64,000 nt of DNA from positions 62,001-126,000 of the forward strand of contig NZ_NGJS01000002.1 of the NCBI RefSeq assembly GCF_003950515.1, in the 5' to 3' direction. Position 1 is the stretch's first letter. Every line of letters begins with the position of its first letter. This document shows positions 58,209-64,000 of the stretch, one piece after another. The notes under the pieces are model-generated. The model made no database searches, was not told the origin of the DNA, and worked only from the letters and a program-made list of their open reading frames with translations. Made by a program: the position numbers and the translations under genes. Source of the stretch: Vagococcus vulneris. GTDB lineage: Bacteria; Bacillota; Bacilli; Lactobacillales; Vagococcaceae.

Positions 58209-58234
58209 TTACTTCCTCCAAATTTCTCCTTATT

Positions 58235-59515
58235 TTATCTAATAAAGAAACGATTAATATCGTTCCAAGTTACTGCCACCATTAACACAACAAGAACAAC
58301 AACGCCAATCATTGTGATCATCATTTCTTTTTCCTGACTTAACGGTTTCCCCCTAATACCTTCAAGTAGATTTAAAATAATTTTACCACCATCTAGTCCT
58401 GGTAATGGAATCAGATTCATAATTCCAAGATTAACAGATAACATTGCTGTAAATGAAAGAACAGCAATAATACCGCTGTTTGAAACAGATTCTGATAGTT
58501 TAAAAATCATTACTGGTCCACCTAATTTGTTTAAGCTGAAACCTGTAATTAAATCTCCTAATGCTTTAAAGATAACAAGAGAGTTTGTAAATGTCTTGAT
58601 GAATCCATCTTTAATTTTTCCAAAGAACGATAATGGTACAAAATCGTTAGAAATATTTATCCCGATTACACCGACCTTTGGATCTGTCTCACTTTTAACA
58701 GGTATGACTTCGACGTTTTTTTCTTGACCATTATTCGTTTTTAATTCTATCCTTAATTTATTTCCTGGATTTTCTGAAATAATCTTCGCCATACTTTCAA
58801 AGTCTTTTTGTTTTTGACCGTTTATGCTTAAGATTTCATCCCCAGGTTTTATATTTGCTTTTGCTGCGGGCAGTCCTTCAGCTACTCCCCCGATAACAGT
58901 AGATGTACTAGGTTCATAGGTACCACCTTGCATAAAGGCAACAATCACAAATAAAACAAACGCTAAGATAAAATTATTCATCGGTCCTGCTATATTCGTC
59001 ATTAAGCGACGACCTAAACTAGCAGATTGAAATTGAACATCTCGTGGAGCTATCTGCACCTCAACACCATCTTCTTCAACAATTGTTGCATCATGATTGA
59101 CCGGATAGCGTTTTTCTTGTGTTTCATCTCCATTTTCATACGCTCTAATAAACAGTTGATCCTCTAAATCAGTCTCCAAGATTTCAACTGGTATAGAATT
59201 CTCTAATTGAACCTTTTTGCTCTGATTGATTTTAATAACTTCACCGTTATTGTTTAGAACTAGAGAAACCGGCATTCCAGGAGCTAACTCAACATCTTCA
59301 TCTCCTTCGCCTGCCATTCGAACATATCCTCCGACAGGCAGCAGACGAATAGTATAAGCTGTTCCATTATGCCGATGCGAGAATAATTTAGGACCCATTC
59401 CAATTGAAAATTCACGAACTAAAATTCCACCCCGTTTTGCAAAAATGAAATGACCAAATTCATGAATTAACACTATCAAACCAAATACAAATATAAAAGT
59501 AATTAATGTTTTCAT
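58235..59515 (-). CDS. rseP: RIP metalloprotease RseP (Eep-like)
   Basis: Intramembrane zinc protease of 426 residues. The HEFGH motif (residues 18-22 in VLIHEFGHFIFAKRGG), a PDZ domain (about 205-285) and the LPGLDGGK motif near residue 376 are all present. Four membrane helices. In enterococci the counterpart Eep trims pheromone lipoprotein signal peptides and stress anti-sigma factors. It lies between cdsA and proS. Confidence 0.95.
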   Translation of the reverse strand: MKTLITFIFVFGLIVLIHEFGHFIFAKRGGILVREFSIGMGPKLFSHRHNGTAYTIRLLPVGGYVRMAGEGDEDVELAPGMPVSLVLNNNGEVIKINQSKKVQLENSIPVEILETDLEDQLFIRAYENGDETQEKRYPVNHDATIVEEDGVEVQIAPRDVQFQSASLGRRLMTNIAGPMNNFILAFVLFVIVAFMQGGTYEPSTSTVIGGVAEGLPAAKANIKPGDEILSINGQKQKDFESMAKIISENPGNKLRIELKTNNGQEKNVEVIPVKSETDPKVGVIGINISNDFVPLSFFGKIKDGFIKTFTNSLVIFKALGDLITGFSLNKLGGPVMIFKLSESVSNSGIIAVLSFTAMLSVNLGIMNLIPLPGLDGGKIILNLLEGIRGKPLSQEKEMMITMIGVVVLVVLMVAVTWNDINRFFIR

Positions 59516-59533
59516 TAAGTCTTCCTTTCTTTT

Positions 59534-60322
59534 TTAAAATAAACCAAACAGATGCATTAGTGGAAATACAAATAACAGACTGTCAAACCGGTCTAAAATA
59601 CCACCATGACCAGGCAAAATTTTACCAGAGTCTTTTACACCATAGTGTCTTTTATAAGCTGATTGAACGAGGTCTCCCATTTGACCAACTACTGAAAATA
59701 GTATTGTTAAAATAACCATCGCAATTAAAGAATAACTGAAAGAGACAAATAATCCATAAATTAAGCTGACAACCACGGCACTTAATACCCCGCCGATTGC
59801 CCCTTCTATGGATTTATTCGGTGAAATATGCGGTGCTAATTTGTGTTTACCAAATTTCATACCAAACATATAAGCACCAATATCTGTTGCCCAAACAATA
59901 AACAACGCAAATAATAGAATACTTACACCAGCTTCTCTGGCCAACACAAAATTTTTGAATCCTATTCCAACATAAATACTTACTAATACAGGAAATGCAG
60001 CTTCATCAAAGGTATAAGTATTCTTTGAAAAAACTGGAAGCATAAGAATAATCATAATAGGTAAATAGAATAATGATGCCGAATCAAATGTCGATGGCAA
60101 AAAACTTAATGTTTCTGTTCCTCCAAGTATCAGACAAACAACTGTTAAAATCGCCAGCACACCCTCAAAACTAGTTAACTCCAAACCTTTCATATTAAAT
60201 AACTCATACACACCTACTGCACCAAGAAGTGCTGCTGCTAATTGTAAAGGTATACCTCCAATCACAATCAATGGAATAAAAATAAGTAAAGCTACTACTG
60301 CTGTAATGACACGTTGTCTCAT
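59534..60322 (-). CDS. cdsA: Phosphatidate cytidylyltransferase
   Basis: Makes CDP-diacylglycerol for phospholipid synthesis in the membrane. Seven to eight helices. The signature SAYKRHYGVKDSGKILPGHGGILDRFDSLLF is near the C-terminus. 262 aa. It overlaps uppS by one base. Confidence 0.95.
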   Translation of the reverse strand: MRQRVITAVVALLIFIPLIVIGGIPLQLAAALLGAVGVYELFNMKGLELTSFEGVLAILTVVCLILGGTETLSFLPSTFDSASLFYLPIMIILMLPVFSKNTYTFDEAAFPVLVSIYVGIGFKNFVLAREAGVSILLFALFIVWATDIGAYMFGMKFGKHKLAPHISPNKSIEGAIGGVLSAVVVSLIYGLFVSFSYSLIAMVILTILFSVVGQMGDLVQSAYKRHYGVKDSGKILPGHGGILDRFDSLLFVFPLMHLFGLF

Positions 60323-61116
60323 TACGCCTCATCTCCTTTTTTCGTTTCATTCAGTCCGCCAAATCGTCGGTTTCTTGCTTGAAAGATGCCGATGGCAGCT
60401 TCAAAATGATTTATCGTAAAATCCGGCCAATACTCTTCAGTAAAGACTAATTCACTGTAGGCAATTTGCCAAAGGAGAAAATTACTAATACGTTCTTCTC
60501 CACTTGTTCGTATAAGTAGTTCAGGATCTCGTAAAGTCGGAGTCAACATACCTGTCATTAAGTAATCCGAAAATACCTCTTCCGTTATCTCTTCCTGTAT
60601 ATTGCCTTCTTTAGAATCCACTATGATTCGATTAATAGCTGTCAGCATTTCAGCACGACTACCATAATTCAATGCAAAATTAAGTATCATTCCAGTATTA
60701 CTTTTAGTTTGCTCAATCGCATTTTCCACAGCTATCTTTGTATGTTCTGGTAAATATTCAGTAAATCCCATAACTTTGACTTGAACATTTTCTTGAATTA
60801 ATTCAGGTACAAACTCATCAAAAAAATCAACCGGAAGTTTCATTAGAAAATCAACTTCATCAGTAGGCCGTTTCCAATTTTCAGTTGAAAAAGCATACAA
60901 AGTTAAAACTTCAACTCCAAGTTGACTAGCATGCTTCGTAATTTTTTTAACGTTATTCATACCCTCTCTATGCCCTGCAACCCGTGGCATAAATCTCTTT
61001 TTTGCCCAACGTCCATTACCGTCCATAATAACAGCAATGTGCTTGGGTATTGGTTTATCTTTATCAAATAAACTATCCATTTCCGTATTCTTCTTTTTAT
61101 TTAAAAAATTTAACAT
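60322..61116 (-). CDS. uppS: Isoprenyl (undecaprenyl) diphosphate synthase
   Basis: cis-Prenyltransferase making the C55 carrier lipid for the cell wall. MDGNGRWAKKRFMPRVAGH (about residues 32-50), FSTENWKRP and the C-terminal RTSGEERISNFLLWQIAYSELVF and FGG are present. 264 aa. First of the uppS-cdsA-rseP-proS-polC run. Confidence 0.96.
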   Translation of the reverse strand: MLNFLNKKKNTEMDSLFDKDKPIPKHIAVIMDGNGRWAKKRFMPRVAGHREGMNNVKKITKHASQLGVEVLTLYAFSTENWKRPTDEVDFLMKLPVDFFDEFVPELIQENVQVKVMGFTEYLPEHTKIAVENAIEQTKSNTGMILNFALNYGSRAEMLTAINRIIVDSKEGNIQEEITEEVFSDYLMTGMLTPTLRDPELLIRTSGEERISNFLLWQIAYSELVFTEEYWPDFTINHFEAAIGIFQARNRRFGGLNETKKGDEA

Positions 61117-61227
61117 AAGAAGCCCCCTAAAAAAGACTTTAGACTATCGTTATTATTGTAGCAAAGACTAAGTAAAAAACCTATTAAAATCCAACAATTG
61201 TTAAGTAAATTTAAAAATAACTTGCTA

Positions 61228-61268
61228 CATAAAGAAAGCGGATCTGACTTCATAGTCAAACCCGCCTT
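61228..61268 (-). terminator. Terminator after frr
   Basis: GGCGGGTTTGACT/AGTCAGATCCGCT hairpin followed by T-rich sequence on the minus strand. Confidence 0.8.
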
Positions 61269-61282
61269 CTTTTGTACTATTG

Positions 61283-61840
61283 TTAAACTTCTAATAATTC
61301 TTTTTCTTTTTCTTCAATAATCGCATCAATGTTTTTTGAGCTTTTATCAGTAATTGTTTGAACATCTTTTTCTAAACTATGAAGCTCATCTTCGGTGATA
61401 TCCTTTGATTTTTCAAGTTTCTTTAATTCATCAATTGCATCACGACGAATATTACGGATAGCAATTTTAGCATTTTCGCCGGATTTGCCTACTTCTTTAG
61501 CTAATTCTTTACGGCGCTCCTCTGTTAATTGAGGAATCACTAAGCGGATAACTGTCCCGTCATTAGCCGGACTAATACCAATATCACTTGCCATAATTGC
61601 TTTTTCAACATCACCGATGATTGATTTGTCAAACGGTGTTACCATTAAAACACGTGCTTCTGGAATAGTAATTGACGCCATTTGATTTAATGGTGTTGGG
61701 ACACCATAGTATTCAACTTGAATGCGATCCAATAAACTCGCATTGGCACGTCCTGCACGAATCTGACCTAGTTCACGTTGTAAACTTTCTTCTGATTTTG
61801 TCATTTTTTCTTTTGCATCGTTTAATACTGTTGTTTGCAT
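61283..61840 (-). CDS. frr: Ribosome recycling factor
   Basis: 185 residues. [26 protein letters not shown] and the C-terminal [21 protein letters not shown]-like helix are typical. It frees post-termination ribosomes with EF-G. It lies one base after pyrH. Confidence 0.97.
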   Translation of the reverse strand: MQTTVLNDAKEKMTKSEESLQRELGQIRAGRANASLLDRIQVEYYGVPTPLNQMASITIPEARVLMVTPFDKSIIGDVEKAIMASDIGISPANDGTVIRLVIPQLTEERRKELAKEVGKSGENAKIAIRNIRRDAIDELKKLEKSKDITEDELHSLEKDVQTITDKSSKNIDAIIEEKEKELLEV

Positions 61841-61841
61841 A

Positions 61842-62564
61842 TTATTTCCCCCTTACTGTTGTTCCAATTTGTTCGCCTAAAACAACACGTTTAATATTTC
61901 CCGGTTCATTAATGTTAAAGACAACCAATGGAATATCATTATCCATACTTAAGCTGCTGGCGGTAGAATCCATTACTGAAAGTCCTTTTGAAATGACATC
62001 TAAATGTGTCAACTCTTCAAATTTAGTAGCTGTCTTATCTAATTTCGGATCAGCAGAATAAACACCATCGACATTGTTTTTAGCCATTAAAATAACATCT
62101 GCTTCAATCTCTACAGCTCTTAGTGCCGCGGTGGTATCCGTTGTAAAGTATGGATTACCAGTTCCACCGGCAAAAATAACAATCCGTTCTTTTTCTAAAT
62201 GTCGAATAGCACGACGACGAATATACGGTTCAGCAATTTGACGCATTTCAATCGATGTTTGTACACGCGTAGGTACACCTAAATTTTCTAAAGTATCTTG
62301 TAAAGCAAGGGCATTCATAACAGTTGCCAGCATCCCCATGTAATCTGCTTGCGAACGCTCCATGCCCATTTCAGCACCAATTGTTCCACGCCAGATATTT
62401 CCACCACCAACTACGATTGAAATCTCAGTTCCCAAATCATGAACATCTTTAATTTCTTTCACTAATTTGCTGACAATAACCGGATTAATCCCAAAGCCCT
62501 TATCTCCGGCTAATGCTTCTCCGCTTACTTTTAATAAAATTCGACGATACTTAGGTTCGCTCAT
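61842..62564 (-). CDS. pyrH: UMP kinase
   Basis: 240-residue amino-acid-kinase-fold enzyme making [42 protein letters not shown] and [13 protein letters not shown] are present. Part of the rpsB-tsf-pyrH-frr block. Confidence 0.97.
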   Translation of the reverse strand: MSEPKYRRILLKVSGEALAGDKGFGINPVIVSKLVKEIKDVHDLGTEISIVVGGGNIWRGTIGAEMGMERSQADYMGMLATVMNALALQDTLENLGVPTRVQTSIEMRQIAEPYIRRRAIRHLEKERIVIFAGGTGNPYFTTDTTAALRAVEIEADVILMAKNNVDGVYSADPKLDKTATKFEELTHLDVISKGLSVMDSTASSLSMDNDIPLVVFNINEPGNIKRVVLGEQIGTTVRGK

Positions 62565-62604
62565 TTTGTTTACCTCCGCTAATTACTTAATTTACAAATT
62601 GTTT

Positions 62605-62655
62605 TTATTCTAAAAAAAGAACGCATATATCATATATAATAATAAATGCGCTCCA
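62605..62655 (-). terminator. Terminator between tsf and pyrH
   Basis: On the minus strand GAGCGCAT and ATGCGTTC pair around an AT-rich loop, then T7. Confidence 0.75.
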
Positions 62656-62671
62656 TAACGTCAAATTATGC

Positions 62672-63550
62672 TTACTTCATTTGGCTCATAACTTCATCAG
62701 CAAAGTTTTCTTCGCGTTTTTCTAGTCCTTCACCAACTTCAAAACGTACAAATCCTTTAACAGTTGCACCTTTAGAAGCTGCATACTTCTCAACTGTCAT
62801 GTCTGGATCTTTAACAAATGGTTGGTCAACTAAACAAATTTCAGCTAAGAATTTGTGCATACGTCCATCAACCATTTTTTCAACGATATTAGCAGGTTTG
62901 CCTTCGTTAAGTGCTTGTTCAGTTAAAACTTTTTTCTCATGTTCTAGCTCTTCAGGAGATACTTGGTCTTTAGTTACGTAACGAGGATTGATTGCTGCAA
63001 CGTGCATTGCGATGTCTTTAGCAACTTGCTCATCAGTTGTTCCAGTTACTTCAACTAAAACAGCAATGCGTCCGCCCATATGCAAGTATCCACCGAAAGC
63101 AGCGTTATCTTCTTTTTCTAATACTTCAAAACGACGGAAGCTGATTTTTTCACCGATAACAGTTGTCGCTTCGATTAAATCAGTTTCAATTGTTCCAGTA
63201 TCAGTTTTAACTTTCATTGCTTCTTCCATATTAGCAGGTTTGTTTTCAACCATTAATTTAGCAATGTCTTGCACTAATTTTTGGAATTTTTCATTCTTAG
63301 CAACGAAGTCTGTTTCAGAGTTTATTTCAACGATAGCTGCTGTGTTACCTTCAACATATACATTTGCTAAACCTTCAGCAGCGATACGGTCATTTTTTTT
63401 ACCAGCTTTGGCCATACCTTTTTCTCTTAATAAATCGATGGCAGCTTCCATATCACCTTCGACTTCAACCAATGCACGTTTAGCGTCCATCATACCAACG
63501 CCAGTACGTTCACGTAATTCTTTTACTAAAGAAGCAGAAATTTTACTCAT
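62672..63550 (-). CDS. tsf: Elongation factor Ts
   Basis: 292 residues. The N-terminal UBA-like domain with [16 protein letters not shown], then [15 protein letters not shown] and VAAINPRYV identify the nucleotide-exchange factor of EF-Tu. GGAGG precedes the ATG. Confidence 0.97.
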   Translation of the reverse strand: MSKISASLVKELRERTGVGMMDAKRALVEVEGDMEAAIDLLREKGMAKAGKKNDRIAAEGLANVYVEGNTAAIVEINSETDFVAKNEKFQKLVQDIAKLMVENKPANMEEAMKVKTDTGTIETDLIEATTVIGEKISFRRFEVLEKEDNAAFGGYLHMGGRIAVLVEVTGTTDEQVAKDIAMHVAAINPRYVTKDQVSPEELEHEKKVLTEQALNEGKPANIVEKMVDGRMHKFLAEICLVDQPFVKDPDMTVEKYAASKGATVKGFVRFEVGEGLEKREENFADEVMSQMK

Positions 63551-63597
63551 TATAAAGATCCTCCTTGAATTTTAAAAACTGTATTTTATCATTTTTT

Positions 63598-63674
63598 AGA
63601 CAAAAAGCCGCCTTAGGAACACAACGTCCGGCTACTTTGTTCACCTTGACCCGCAACCTAAGACAGCCAATTTT
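63598..63674 (-). terminator. Hairpin between rpsB and tsf
   Basis: GGCTGTCTTAGG and CCTAAGGCGGC frame a long GC-rich loop, with TTTTTG after, on the minus strand. Probably a partial terminator that lowers tsf relative to rpsB. Confidence 0.6.
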
Positions 63675-63685
63675 ATACTTATTGA

Positions 63686-64000
63686 TTATTCAGCGCTTTT
63701 TCCTTCAACAACTTCTACAATTTCTTCGATTGAAGGTGCTTCTTCAGCAACTTCCTCAGCTGCTGCAAATGTTTCTTCGACAACTTCATCTTCACCTTGA
63801 CGACCTTCGATGAATGCATCAGCCATTTTACCAGAAATTAGTTTTACGGCACGAATAGCATCGTCATTTGATGGGATAACTACGTCGATTTCATCTGGGT
63901 CACAGTTAGTATCAACCATAGCTACGATTGGAATATTTAATTTTTGAGCTTCTTGAACAGCAATACGCTCTTTACGAGGGTCAACGATGAACATAACATC
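63686..64000 (-). CDS. rpsB: 30S ribosomal protein S2, C-terminal part
   Basis: Only the last 104 or so residues are in the window. [36 protein letters not shown] is the S2 signature; the C-terminal tail is acidic ([18 protein letters not shown]). The start lies beyond base 64,000. Confidence 0.95.
   Translation of the reverse strand, partial: DVMFIVDPRKERIAVQEAQKLNIPIVAMVDTNCDPDEIDVVIPSNDDAIRAVKLISGKMADAFIEGRQGEDEVVEETFAAAEEVAEEAPSIEEIVEVVEGKSAE

Overview
The window is a chromosomal segment of a low-GC Gram-positive bacterium of the order Lactobacillales, most likely an Enterococcaceae member such as Enterococcus or Vagococcus. The evidence is a PolC-type replicase, an Eep-like RseP between cdsA and proS, T-box control of a methionine ABC transporter, an Lsa-type ABC-F gene with an attenuator, and a tmRNA whose tag reads AKNENNTFALAA, close to enterococcal tags. 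No rRNA is present, so the genus is not certain.

Layout. 1-3330: murI (cut by the window edge), then tsaD, rimI, a second GNAT gene and tsaB, all leftward. 3.4-28.4 kb: ordinary accessory and metabolic genes (SemiSWEET, SMR-like pair, ABC-F genes, CorC-like protein, acylating aldehyde dehydrogenase with a divergent AraC-type regulator, M20 amidohydrolase plus metQ-metP-metN behind two tandem T-box leaders, secreted nuclease, Crp/Fnr regulator divergent from L-lactate dehydrogenase) with several decayed genes. 28.6-35 kb: a graveyard of mobile elements between the tmRNA gene and the sufT-like gene, holding an SOS-box operon without its UmuC gene, a broken tyrosine integrase, an ABC transporter and a second truncated integrase. 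47.3-64 kb: housekeeping block sufT, lysA, a P-type ATPase, polC, proS, rseP/eep, cdsA, uppS, frr, pyrH, tsf, rpsB (partial), all leftward.

The striking part is 34,996-47,376, a 12.3-kb integrative element bounded by identical 32-bp repeats formed from the 3' end of the sufT-like gene. I found one CpG dinucleotide inside it (35,652) and none over the next 11.7 kb, in coding, intergenic and tRNA sequence alike, while both flanks contain CpG at normal spacing. CGN arginine codons are therefore absent, and the element carries its own tRNA-Arg(UCU), which reads the AGA/AGG codons it must use instead. It encodes a tyrosine integrase, an SPP1-type portal protein, an HK97-fold major capsid protein and a small-terminase-like HTH protein, but no large terminase, protease, tail or lysis genes. 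This looks like a capsid-forming satellite rather than a whole prophage. It also has a protein-kinase cargo gene next to one att site (possible anti-phage function), three small rightward genes, a pyrimidine-rich iteron region, a densely hairpinned non-coding stretch near the tRNA that may be a large ornate RNA, and a compact small-RNA unit with a near-consensus promoter and terminator.

A truncated homologue of the element integrase lies just outside the left att copy, so the sufT-like gene has been used as an integration site more than once. All readings come from inspection of the sequence by eye; no database search or folding program was run.
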